Shown: positions 1 to 5,735, counted from the stretch's first letter. The stretch is DNA of 8,569 nt from Acidobacteriota bacterium (GCA_027297005.1 JAPUIN010000056.1:1-8569), one strand, 5' to 3'. The notes: generated by a model from the sequence alone, not told the origin. Made by a program: numbers and translations.

Positions 1-98
1 CGGTGATCGATCGTGTCCTGTCGCTCGATCGCGTCGCCGAAGGACATCGCGCCATGGCGGATCGCACTCCCTTCGGAAAGATCATCCTCAAGCCATGA
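1..98 (+). CDS. C-terminal end of a zinc-type alcohol dehydrogenase / quinone oxidoreductase (partial)
   Basis: The reading frame that begins at base 3 runs 31 codons to a TGA at 96-98. It reads as the typical tail of medium-chain dehydrogenase/reductase proteins of the NADPH:quinone reductase type: V-I-D-R-V-L-x-L-D-R-V-A-E-x-H-R-A-M, then the closing F-G-K-I-I-L-K-P. In that family this segment is the last helix and strand of the catalytic domain, after the Rossmann fold. The nucleotide-binding part and any zinc ligands lie outside the window, so substrate and cofactor cannot be judged. Its stop codon overlaps the first ATG (95-97) of the open frame that contains the enoyl-CoA hydratase. 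The two genes therefore probably share a transcript. Recognition rests on a short but characteristic C-terminal motif. Confidence 0.75.
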   Translation, partial: VIDRVLSLDRVAEGHRAMADRTPFGKIILKP

Positions 99-217
99 GG
101 AGATCCGCGCGCACCCGGCCCGCCCGGACCCGGCGCCGAACGCAACGCCGCGGCGACGGCCCGCGAGGCAAGGCGCGCGGGCGCCACAGCGGGAACGCCG
201 GCGCGCGGCTGTGCAAC

Positions 218-976
218 GTGAAGCTGGAGACCGGCAGTGGGATCGCGATCGTCACACTGAATCGCCCCCGCGCGCGCAACGCGATCGATGCGAGGACGAT
301 CGACGAACTGCACGCGGTCCTCGATCATCTCGCGGAGAGCGACACGACCCGGGTCCTGGTTCTGACCGGTGCCGGCCGCGAGGCATTCGCCGCCGGCGCC
401 GACATTCGCGAGCTTCTGAAGCGACGCGCCGGGGACGCCCTGCGTGGCATCAACTCCGGTCTCTTCTTGAAGCTCGAGAACTTTCCGATGCCGACCATCG
501 CCGCCATCCGCGGCCACGCGCTCGGCGGCGGTCTCGAGCTGGCGCTCGCGTGCGATCTCAGGATCTCGGGAACGTCGGCGCGATTCGGTCAGCCCGAGGT
601 CGGTCTGGGGATCATTCCGGCAGCCGGCGCTACCTTGCGCCTGCCGCGCATCATCGGCATGGGGCGTGCGCGTGAGATGATCCTGACCGGCAACATCATC
701 GACGCCGAGGAGGCGTACCGGATCGGACTCGTCAACCGGATCGTCGACGACGATGACGTCCTCGACGAGGCCCGCGCCGTCGCCGCATCGATCGCCCGCA
801 AGGGACCGCTGGCGCTTCGGGTGGCAAAGCTGGCGCTCTCCGCCTCCGCGTATGGCGCCGAGGCGGGACATGCCGCGGAGAGGCTCGGCCAGGGGATCCT
901 GTTCGAATCGGAGGATAAGAACGAAGGAATGACGGCGTTTCTCGAACGGCGCAGACCGCGCTTCCGAGGGCGCTGA
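218..976 (+). CDS. Enoyl-CoA hydratase/isomerase family protein
   Basis: A crotonase-fold protein of 252 residues, the normal size for the family. These enzymes act on acyl-CoA thioesters in the cytoplasm, classically hydrating trans-2-enoyl-CoA in beta-oxidation. Visible features, numbered from the GTG at 218, are T-L-N-R-P near residue 15, the oxyanion-hole segment F-A-A-G-A-D (57-62), G-G-G-L-E-L-A (103-109) with Glu107, and F-G-Q-P-E-V (123-128) with Glu127. Both glutamates used by true hydratases are present. The tail E-G-M-T-A-F-L-E-R-R-x-P-x-F is also typical. The usual P-G-x-G-G-T-Q-R-L loop reads P-A-A-G-A-T-L-R-L here, a small oddity. The start is uncertain: the frame is open back to ATG 95, which overlaps the upstream stop (ATGA), but that adds 41 residues with 14 arginines and no family similarity. 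Neither start has a convincing Shine-Dalgarno sequence. The neighbouring oxidoreductase and amidohydrolase suggest a catabolic cluster; the substrate is unknown. Confidence 0.9.
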   Translation: MKLETGSGIAIVTLNRPRARNAIDARTIDELHAVLDHLAESDTTRVLVLTGAGREAFAAGADIRELLKRRAGDALRGINSGLFLKLENFPMPTIAAIRGHALGGGLELALACDLRISGTSARFGQPEVGLGIIPAAGATLRLPRIIGMGRAREMILTGNIIDAEEAYRIGLVNRIVDDDDVLDEARAVAASIARKGPLALRVAKLALSASAYGAEAGHAAERLGQGILFESEDKNEGMTAFLERRRPRFRGR

Positions 977-992
977 GCGGTTCGCCCGCGCA

Positions 993-1008
993 TCCGGCCC
1001 GGGCCGGA
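993..1008. repeat. 16-bp perfect GC palindrome between two catabolic genes
   Basis: The sequence tccggcccgggccgga equals its own reverse complement. It is flanked by CGCG at 987-990 and CGCG at 1009-1012, which could extend the stem across a two-base bulge. It lies in the 55-bp gap between the enoyl-CoA hydratase stop and the amidohydrolase start. RNA from either strand could fold into a very stable hairpin. No T-run follows, so it is not a standard intrinsic terminator. It could be an operator, an RNA-processing or stabilising hairpin, or chance in GC-rich DNA. Confidence 0.4.
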
Positions 1009-1031
1009 CGCGTTGATGGGGATCCCCGATC

Positions 1032-1886
1032 ATGGTCGTCGACGCGCACATCCACATTCAGCCCCAGGAAATGTTCCGCCCTGAGGCGCTCGCGTGCATG
1101 ACCGCGGGGCGCAACGATACCGATCTGGTCCGCTCCCTGTGCGACTCCCCCGACAATCTTCTTCGGCATCTCGATCGTGAGGGGGTCGACCGAGCGGTGC
1201 TCGTCAACTACGTCAGCCCGGACGTGATCGGGTTCACCGAGGAGGTGAACGCCTGGGTCGGACGGTACTGCCGCGGTCACGAGGATCGCCTTGTCCCGAT
1301 GGGCGGCGTGCATCCCCGGCTGTCCCGCGACCCGGTGGGCGATCTGACGCGCGCCGTCGAACAGCACGGCATCCGCGCCCTCAAACTCCACCCGCCCCAT
1401 CAACTGTTCCGCCTGAACGCCTACCGCGACGGCGGAGATCTGCCGCAACTGGCCGGGATCTACGCGCGCGCCCAGGAACTCGACATCCCGGTCATGGTGC
1501 ATACCGGGACGTCCGTCTTTCCCGCGGCGCGCAGCAAGTACGGCGATCCGATCGATCTCGACGATGTGGCGGTCGACTATCCGAACCTGAGGATCATCAT
1601 GGCGCACGGCGGCCGTCCGCTCTGGATGGACGTCTGCTTCTTCCTCCTGAGGCGTCATCCGAATATCTACATGGACATCTCCGGCGTCCCACCCCGCGCG
1701 CTGCTGCGCTATTTCCCGCGCCTCGAGGAGATGGCCGAGAAAACGATGTTCGGAACCGACTGGCCGGGACCGGGCGTCCCCTCGATCGGAGCAAACCTGA
1801 AGGCGTTCCGTTCCCTGTCGATGTCGGATCGGGCGCGCGAGGCGATCCTGTCGGGGACGGCGGAGAAGGTCTTCCCCAGGTCCTGA
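1032..1886 (+). CDS. Amidohydrolase family protein (Amidohydro_2-type metal-dependent hydrolase)
   Basis: A 284-residue TIM-barrel metal hydrolase of the amidohydrolase-related family that also contains ACMSD and gamma-resorcylate decarboxylase. Metal-ligand and active-site candidates are in the expected order: D-A-H-I-H (His6, His8), K-L-H-P (Lys118, His120), M-V-H-T-G (His157), M-A-H-G-G (His192) and F-G-T-D-W-P (Asp243). The length is near the short end of the family and no domain is missing. Members hydrolyse or decarboxylate many small molecules, often aromatic or heterocyclic intermediates, so the exact reaction cannot be read from sequence. The ATG at 1032 puts D-A-H-I-H at the very N-terminus, where the family has it; the ribosome binding site is weak (TGGGGATC upstream). 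It follows the enoyl-CoA hydratase by 55 bp and is probably co-transcribed with it. Confidence 0.88.
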   Translation: MVVDAHIHIQPQEMFRPEALACMTAGRNDTDLVRSLCDSPDNLLRHLDREGVDRAVLVNYVSPDVIGFTEEVNAWVGRYCRGHEDRLVPMGGVHPRLSRDPVGDLTRAVEQHGIRALKLHPPHQLFRLNAYRDGGDLPQLAGIYARAQELDIPVMVHTGTSVFPAARSKYGDPIDLDDVAVDYPNLRIIMAHGGRPLWMDVCFFLLRRHPNIYMDISGVPPRALLRYFPRLEEMAEKTMFGTDWPGPGVPSIGANLKAFRSLSMSDRAREAILSGTAEKVFPRS

Positions 1887-1962
1887 CGATCGGCGGGGCC
1901 TTCGTGATTGGCGGGACGCTCGAGTCCGGATCTCTCACCGCGGTACGTCACGAGACCGGGGA
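1887..1962. other. Convergent intergenic region without an obvious terminator
   Basis: This 76-bp gap is where the plus-strand catabolic genes meet the long minus-strand block. A bidirectional terminator would be expected here. I find only a weak inverted repeat (GGAC, six bases, GTCC, near 1915-1928) and no T-run on either strand. Termination may be Rho-dependent or lie inside a coding region; that is inference. Confidence 0.4.
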
Positions 1963-2721
1963 TCAGCCGCGTCGGCCGCCTGCCGGCGGATTGTCGGGCG
2001 GGACGTCGCTGGGGCGGTCCGGCCCCCAGATCACACACGAATCACCGGGAAAGAGTTCCAGCAGTCGATCCCGATCTCCACGGCTCATGCGGTAGAACTC
2101 AACCCCGACCGAGTAGCCGGATCCCATTTCGATGTTCGGGCGCACGCCGCGGACCCGCCCGACCGCGGAGATCGGTTTCTCCTCGCTGTTACGGTAAATG
2201 CGCAGGGGCAGCATCTCGTCGGCGCGAATGCGCGCCAGAGTCTCGAACCCCATTCCTCCTTCGCTCATCGAGTTCGAATATCCGAGAAACTCCCTGAAGA
2301 TCCTTCCTCGCTCCACCGGCAGCACGACCGGATAGCGCTCGTACTGGCGTAGCCTGATGCCGAGGGTCGAGACGATCGATTCCTGAAGGATTTCCGAAGT
2401 CACGTCACTCGGTAGTATCCGGACATCCTCCTCGCGCCGCAGAGATCCTTCGTTCCGATCCGGCTGCGCCAGGACGACGATCGGGATCCCCCGGGTGCGC
2501 TCATCACCGCGGAGTTTGCGCAGGATTTCGGAGGCCGACATTTCGGGAAGATCGTCGGAGAGAACGATCAGAGCGGGGGTCTCGGACGCCGCCGCCTCGA
2601 GAAGGGTCCGGGCACTGGCGGCGGACAACGCCCTGAGGCTGGCACGCAAAAGAAACCGCGGCCGACCGGACTCGATGCGGGCGCTGACCGTCCGCGTCCA
2701 CAAGATGGTCTTCCGGGTCAT
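1963..2721 (-). CDS. PilZ domain protein with a degenerate receiver-like N-terminal domain
   Basis: A 252-residue two-domain protein. Residues about 4-118 have the size and pattern of a response-regulator receiver, but its active site is gone. The strand that should carry the phospho-acceptor reads L-I-V-L-S-D-D-L-P, with Ser55 in the usual Asp position. The N-terminal acidic pair is absent (I-L-W-T-R). The conserved Thr/Ser is Ala85, and the Lys-Pro motif reads Pro-Ser. Residues about 123-225 form a PilZ domain, which in known members binds cyclic di-GMP. It has R-Q-Y-E-R (Arg125, Arg129), matching RxxxR, and N-S-M-S-E-G-G (150-156), close to D/NxSxxG but shifted or degenerate. It ends with a Y-S-V-G-V-E-F strand. 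No signal peptide or membrane segment is seen. ATG 2721 has GGAGAG 8 nt upstream. It probably responds to cyclic di-GMP by protein-protein contact; the partner is unknown. Confidence 0.82.
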   Translation of the reverse strand: MTRKTILWTRTVSARIESGRPRFLLRASLRALSAASARTLLEAAASETPALIVLSDDLPEMSASEILRKLRGDERTRGIPIVVLAQPDRNEGSLRREEDVRILPSDVTSEILQESIVSTLGIRLRQYERYPVVLPVERGRIFREFLGYSNSMSEGGMGFETLARIRADEMLPLRIYRNSEEKPISAVGRVRGVRPNIEMGSGYSVGVEFYRMSRGDRDRLLELFPGDSCVIWGPDRPSDVPPDNPPAGGRRG

Positions 2722-2775
2722 TGCAGCGGCTCTCCGCGGCGCGCTGGAACGCCATCCGGCGGAAGGTTACCACAT

Positions 2776-2793
2776 GCCCCTGAAAATCGGGGC
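2776..2793. repeat. Short GC inverted repeat upstream of the PilZ gene
   Basis: GCCCC (2776-2780) and GGGGC (2789-2793) are complementary around an 8-base A/T-rich loop. They lie in the 124-bp gap between the basic hypothetical protein and the PilZ gene. With only five base pairs this could be chance. If real it could be a small hairpin in the PilZ leader RNA. I see no clear promoter hexamers in the gap. Confidence 0.2.
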
Positions 2794-2845
2794 GGTCGAA
2801 AAACGGCCGGAACACCCCTGACCCCGCGCAGCGCTGATCGCGCCG

Positions 2846-3262
2846 TCAGGGAGAATCGGGTCGCGCATCGTCACGGGGTGACTTATGCGATCGACCGGTG
2901 AACGGCACCAGAGTGGACCCTGACGGGCGGGAGCCGGGTCGCGCCTTCAGCAGGCGGCGGAGCGGGCCCCGCACGCTGCGACAGAGGCCGAGGACCCTCT
3001 CGACGTCGGCCGCCAGCGCACCGAGCCGCTCATCGAGCCGGCGCTTCCCTCCCACCGCCGCGCCGGCGACGAGCCCCCTCAGCGATCGCTCCAGCACCGG
3101 AACGTGCCAGGCAAGACGGGCGAGATCATCGATGATGGAAAGATCCTGGCGGAAGCGCGGCAGGGCACCCTGATCCTTCAGGACCGTTTTCACGCGATTG
3201 GCGTACGGCCTCATGCCGACATCGGTGCGTGCTTTTAACTTGCGTCGTTTCTTCTTCGCCAC
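2846..3262 (-). CDS. Hypothetical basic, helix-rich protein
   Basis: I do not recognise this 138-residue protein. It opens with a lysine/arginine cluster (A-K-K-K-R-R-K-L-K-A-R) and continues with G-M-R-P-Y-A-N-R-V-K-T-V-L. A long predominantly helical stretch rich in Leu, Ala and Arg follows (about residues 38-110), and the tail is disordered, rich in Pro, Ser, Arg and Asp. There is no signal peptide, membrane segment or known catalytic motif. The GTG at 3262 is preferred because GGAG sits 9 nt upstream and the lysine-rich start resembles a native N-terminus. An ATG at 3322 would add 20 residues. The charge suggests nucleic-acid or acidic-partner binding, but that is only inference. It lies between the agmatine deiminase family gene and the PilZ gene on the same strand. 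A non-coding explanation is possible. Confidence 0.5.
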   Translation of the reverse strand: MAKKKRRKLKARTDVGMRPYANRVKTVLKDQGALPRFRQDLSIIDDLARLAWHVPVLERSLRGLVAGAAVGGKRRLDERLGALAADVERVLGLCRSVRGPLRRLLKARPGSRPSGSTLVPFTGRSHKSPRDDARPDSP

Positions 3263-3329
3263 GCGGCAGGTCTCCGGCAGGAGGACATCGCGCCGATCGG
3301 GACGACCCCCGTGAGTGACCATGCATCAT

Positions 3330-3344
3330 AACCCGGATCGGGTT
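3330..3344 (-). terminator. Hairpin just after the agmatine deiminase family gene, possible weak terminator
   Basis: AACCCG and CGGGTT form a perfect 6-bp stem around a 3-base loop. On the minus strand it begins 9 nt after the TGA of the deiminase gene. No run of T follows (the next bases are ATGATG), so it is not a canonical intrinsic terminator. It could still cause pausing or protect the 3' end of the message. Confidence 0.3.
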
Positions 3345-3353
3345 CAGGAAGGA

Positions 3354-4451
3354 TCAGCATGCCGGGTCCTCCCCGCGCGGCTGTTGCTGCGTGACGCAGT
3401 GCATCGCGCCGCCGTCCTCGGTGAGTGAGACGGCGGGGATCCCGATGATCTCGCGATTGGGGAAATGCTCGCCAATGATCTTGCGGGCCGTCTCGTCCCG
3501 CACGTTTCCGAATACGGGCAACAGGACGACCCCATTCGCCACGTAATAGTTCATGTAGGCCGCGTCGGTGAACCCGGTCCCGTGCCCCCAGATCGAGGAA
3601 GGATCGGTTGCATAGATCCCTCCCTGCGGCACCGGTAGCGGGATCAGCTCCAGCGGCCTACCCGAACCATCCGTCGCCGCGCGCAATTCATCCAGATGCT
3701 TTTTCAGATAGGGATGGCGCGGGTCCGACTCGTCATCGCTCCACGTATAGAGGACGGTCGCGTCGCCCACATAACGCGCCGCGATATCGACATGGTAGTC
3801 GGTCGTGTCCCCCAACGCCTCGCAGATCGAATCGGGCGCGCCGGACAGCCAGATGACGTGGCGGATCCCCAGGTATCTCTCCAGGATTGATTCGACCTGT
3901 TCCTGCGTGACGCCGGGATTGCGGTTCGGGTTGAGGATCGAGCTGCGGGTCGCGAGAAGCGCCCCACGGCCGTTCACTTCGATGGCCCCCCCCTCCAGAA
4001 CCAACGGCGCGTCGAAGCGCCGCATGCCGAGTCGATCGGCGATCACCTCAGGCACCAGCGCGTCGAGATCGTGGCGGAATCTCCCGCCCCAGCCGTTGAA
4101 CCTCCACCGGGTGATCGCCGGCCGGCCCTCCCGATCGAGGACGAAGATCGGCCCGTTGTCGCGCGCCCAGACATCGTTGGTGGGGATGATCTGGAGATCG
4201 ATGTTCTCCGACTCGAGCCGGAAGAACTCCAGGAGATGTCGCAGGTGATCCCGCCTGCGCGCATCGGGCACGGCGACGTGGACGCGCTCCCGTTCCCGCA
4301 GGGCGCGTAGCATGGCGAGCCACGTCTTCTCCAGCTTCAACTGGTTCCCCGGAATGGTGTCCTCATGGGGCCACTGCAGCCAGGTCCCCTCATGCGGCTC
4401 CCACTCCGCCGGCATCCGAAGACCTGCAGGGACCGTCGCGGACTTGCTCAC
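3354..4451 (-). CDS. Agmatine deiminase family protein (guanidino-group deiminase)
   Basis: A 365-residue protein of the PAD_porph/agmatine deiminase family, the usual length. Agmatine deiminase converts agmatine to N-carbamoylputrescine and ammonia in the cytoplasmic route from arginine to putrescine. Visible signatures are P-A-E-W-E-P-H-E (14-21), W-A-R-D-N-G-P (95-101, Asp98), L-E-G-G (152-155, Glu153), Y-H-V-D (219-222, His220 and Asp222) and G-G-A-M-H-C-V-T-Q (347-355) with the catalytic Cys352. The complete Cys/His/acidic set supports an active enzyme. The residue before His220 is Tyr, where I recall Gly in typical AguA (G-H-x-D), so the substrate may be another guanidine compound or a peptidyl arginine. 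The GTG start at 4451 has AAGGG about 6 nt upstream and lies 26 nt after the DUF4870 gene, probably in one transcript. No N-carbamoylputrescine amidase (aguB) gene is nearby. Confidence 0.88.
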   Translation of the reverse strand: MSKSATVPAGLRMPAEWEPHEGTWLQWPHEDTIPGNQLKLEKTWLAMLRALRERERVHVAVPDARRRDHLRHLLEFFRLESENIDLQIIPTNDVWARDNGPIFVLDREGRPAITRWRFNGWGGRFRHDLDALVPEVIADRLGMRRFDAPLVLEGGAIEVNGRGALLATRSSILNPNRNPGVTQEQVESILERYLGIRHVIWLSGAPDSICEALGDTTDYHVDIAARYVGDATVLYTWSDDESDPRHPYLKKHLDELRAATDGSGRPLELIPLPVPQGGIYATDPSSIWGHGTGFTDAAYMNYYVANGVVLLPVFGNVRDETARKIIGEHFPNREIIGIPAVSLTEDGGAMHCVTQQQPRGEDPAC

Positions 4452-4477
4452 ATCTCACCCTTCACCGGGCCACAGCG

Positions 4478-4855
4478 CTACTTGATGAAGCGGTACGTCA
4501 GCGGATAGTGGTACGACTCGCCCCTGTTGCTTTTGCCGGCGGCCACGATCGGGAGCGCGGTCATCAGCACCGCCGCCACCAGCATGATGATGATTCCGAC
4601 CTGGACCAGGGCGAGGGCCAGGATGGCGCCGGCCAGCAGCGTCAAGAACATGGTGATCTGGAAATTCACCGCATCCTTCCCCTGCGTGTCGATGAACGGA
4701 TGCTCGTCCCTCTTGATCAACCAGACGATCAACGGTGCCAGGAGAAACCCCACACCGTTTCCCATCAACCCGACCAGGGCGCTGAGATGGCAGATCGTCG
4801 CCCACTTGCGCGCTTCCTGCGGCAGCGATCCCGCCGCTTCCGTCGTCTCGGTCAT
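4478..4855 (-). CDS. DUF4870 (Tic20-like) small membrane protein
   Basis: A 125-residue protein of the DUF4870 family of small multi-span inner-membrane proteins of unknown function. The family pattern is clear: an N-terminal E-A-R-K-W-A-T-I-C-H-L-S-A-L entering a first hydrophobic segment (about 22-47), then the conserved loop H-P-F-I-D-T-Q-G-K-D-A-V-N-F-Q (52-66), a long hydrophobic region that can hold two spans (about 67-105), and the cytoplasmic end G-E-S-Y-H-Y-P-L-T-Y-R-F-I-K. The frame is open to an ATG at 4897, which would add 14 polar residues. I prefer the ATG at 4855, which gives the short N-terminus usual in the family; its ribosome binding site (GGCGGGG) is weak. It precedes the agmatine deiminase family gene by 26 nt. 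A possible -10 box lies upstream at 4936-4941. Confidence 0.85.
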   Translation of the reverse strand: MTETTEAAGSLPQEARKWATICHLSALVGLMGNGVGFLLAPLIVWLIKRDEHPFIDTQGKDAVNFQITMFLTLLAGAILALALVQVGIIIMLVAAVLMTALPIVAAGKSNRGESYHYPLTYRFIK

Positions 4856-4935
4856 CGCTTGCCCCGCCTGGCGGCCCGTCTCACCGGGCCCCCGCATCGG
4901 CCTGCGTCACTCCGAAGTGGAACCCCCGATCACCC

Positions 4936-4941
4936 AGTATA
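4936..4941 (-). promoter_or_regulatory. Possible -10 promoter element upstream of the DUF4870 gene
   Basis: On the minus strand this hexamer reads TATACT, five of six matches to the sigma-70 -10 consensus, and it stands out in very GC-rich DNA. It lies in the 128-bp gap upstream of the DUF4870 gene. No good -35 hexamer is found 16-18 bases further upstream (AGGTGC at 17), so the call is tentative. Transcription from here would start near 4929 and cover the DUF4870 and deiminase genes. Confidence 0.35.
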
Positions 4942-4983
4942 GGACATGCGCGCCACGGGCACCTCTCCCGTCACGCGGCGCGG

Positions 4984-5271
4984 TCAGACTCCCTCGACCA
5001 GGATCATCCGGGTTACCGAAGCGCTCTGCCGGACCGCCTTCGGGGCGCTGTACTCCTCCGACGCCCACCAGGCACGGGCGCGCTCGATGCTGTCGAACTC
5101 CAGCACGACGATGCGGCCGGTGTCCCAGTCCCCCTCCAGCGTCTCCGCCTTCCCGCCGCGGGCCAGGTAGCGGCCGCCGTACGCCTCGAGCGTCGCCGCG
5201 GCCAATGTCCTGTATTCCTGGTAGCGCTCCGGATCGGTGATCTTCACATCGATGATGACGTACCCGGCCAT
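4984..5271 (-). CDS. DUF1330 domain protein
   Basis: A 95-residue protein of the DUF1330 family, small cytoplasmic proteins with a ferredoxin-like dimeric alpha-beta barrel fold and no agreed function. Diagnostic stretches are M-A-G-Y-V-I-I-D-V-K-I-T-D at the N-terminus, Y-G-G-R-Y-L-A-R-G-G (31-40), E-G-D-W (46-49), R-I-V-V-L-E-F-D (53-60), R-A-R-A-W-W-A-S-E-E-Y (64-74) and a closing V-E-G. The length is complete for the family. The ATG at 5271 overlaps the stop of the upstream yciI-like gene as TGATG, which indicates translational coupling. A GTG one codon earlier (5274) is the alternative, and GGTGAG just upstream can serve as ribosome binding site. Family and fold are clear; biochemical role is not. 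Confidence 0.88.
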   Translation of the reverse strand: MAGYVIIDVKITDPERYQEYRTLAAATLEAYGGRYLARGGKAETLEGDWDTGRIVVLEFDSIERARAWWASEEYSAPKAVRQSASVTRMILVEGV

Positions 5272-5639
5272 CACTCACCACCCGCACGAATGAGCGCCAC
5301 GCGGTAAGGGAACAGCGAGGCCGTCATGATCCCTCCCTTCACCGCCGGATCCTCATTCATGAGGCGGCGCGCCTCCTCTGCGGACCCTGCCTCCAAGATG
5401 ACGATCCCGAACATCGTCTCGTCCTCGTTCAGGGTGCGGCCCGCCAGGATCAGCGTCCCGGCGTCGAGCAGTCGCTGCAGGTGCCGGAAGTGATCGGCGA
5501 TCCCCGCTGCGACCCCGGCAGCGATGGTCAGGATCAGCGGCGCCGCAATCGCACCCGCCCGGTGGCCCCTTCCTCTCCATACCGTGTTCCCTCTCCGATC
5601 GGTCCGGAAGGTCACTCCGATTAATCTCGGGAATCGCAT
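5271..5639 (-). CDS. YciI family protein
   Basis: A 122-residue protein whose C-terminal three-fifths matches the YciI (YCII-related) family: D-H-F-R-H-L-Q-R-L-L-D-A-G (49-61), I-L-A-G-R-T-L-N-E-D (64-73), F-G-I-V-I-L-E-A (77-84), A-E-E-A-R-R-L-M-N-E-D-P-A-V (88-100) and the final L-F-P-Y-R-V-A-L. The His (His50) and Asp (Asp97) of the proposed YciI active site are kept. The fold is a small ferredoxin-like barrel; function is unknown, though related proteins include dehydrochlorinase-like enzymes. The first 45 residues are odd: Arg/Gly-rich (15-30), then a hydrophobic segment (30-46), instead of the usual first strand. The start is nevertheless firm, with GAGGAGG 5 nt before the ATG. The hydrophobic segment could be a weak membrane anchor or the result of a frameshift. 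The gene is coupled to the DUF1330 gene. Confidence 0.78.
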   Translation of the reverse strand: MRFPRLIGVTFRTDRRGNTVWRGRGHRAGAIAAPLILTIAAGVAAGIADHFRHLQRLLDAGTLILAGRTLNEDETMFGIVILEAGSAEEARRLMNEDPAVKGGIMTASLFPYRVALIRAGGE

Positions 5640-5644
5640 CGGTG

Positions 5645-5651
5645 CCTCCTC
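5645..5651 (-). promoter_or_regulatory. Strong Shine-Dalgarno sequence of the yciI-like gene
   Basis: On the minus strand GAGGAGG is followed by 5 bases (CACCG) and the ATG at 5639. It is one of the two best ribosome binding sites in the window. It fixes the start of the yciI-like gene, including its unusual N-terminal segment. Confidence 0.75.
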
Positions 5652-5694
5652 GTGTGTGTCCTCGTCAGGCCTCTGTTTTCAACATCATTCCTCA

Positions 5695-5724
5695 CCGATC
5701 GGCCCCACCGCCTCCGCCGATCGG
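5695..5724 (-). repeat. 9-bp inverted repeat after the YbaK-HAD gene
   Basis: CCGATCGGC (5695-5703) and GCCGATCGG (5716-5724) are perfect reverse complements around a 12-base loop. Because CCGATCGG is itself palindromic, the 8-bp core is repeated both directly and inverted. On the minus strand the element begins about 11 nt after the YbaK-HAD stop and lies upstream of the yciI-like gene. No T-run follows. It could be a terminator-like hairpin separating two operons or a paired operator for a dimeric regulator. Confidence 0.4.
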
Positions 5725-5735
5725 GCACCGTCATC

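Noticed and set aside
13..675. Plus-strand open frame of 220 codons in another frame of the hydratase region
   Set aside because: It is Arg/Ser/Pro-rich without motifs; the hydratase and the oxidoreductase tail explain the same bases.
732..1658. Minus-strand open frame of 308 codons opposite the hydratase and amidohydrolase
   Set aside because: No recognisable domain, low-complexity tail, and full overlap with two well-supported plus-strand genes.
2898..3173. Plus-strand open frame opposite the hypothetical basic protein
   Set aside because: Arg/Ser/Pro-rich, no motif and no good ribosome binding site; the minus-strand frame has a better start and more protein-like composition.
4446..4455. 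ATGTGA start-stop element overlapping the GTG start of the deiminase gene
   Set aside because: Probably a chance out-of-frame ATG; a single occurrence gives no support for regulated re-initiation.
5637..5694. Seven-codon mini-ORF (ATG ATG TTG AAA ACA GAG GCC TGA, minus strand) as a leader peptide
   Set aside because: It is too short to separate from chance; its ribosome binding site is too close and there is no matching attenuator.
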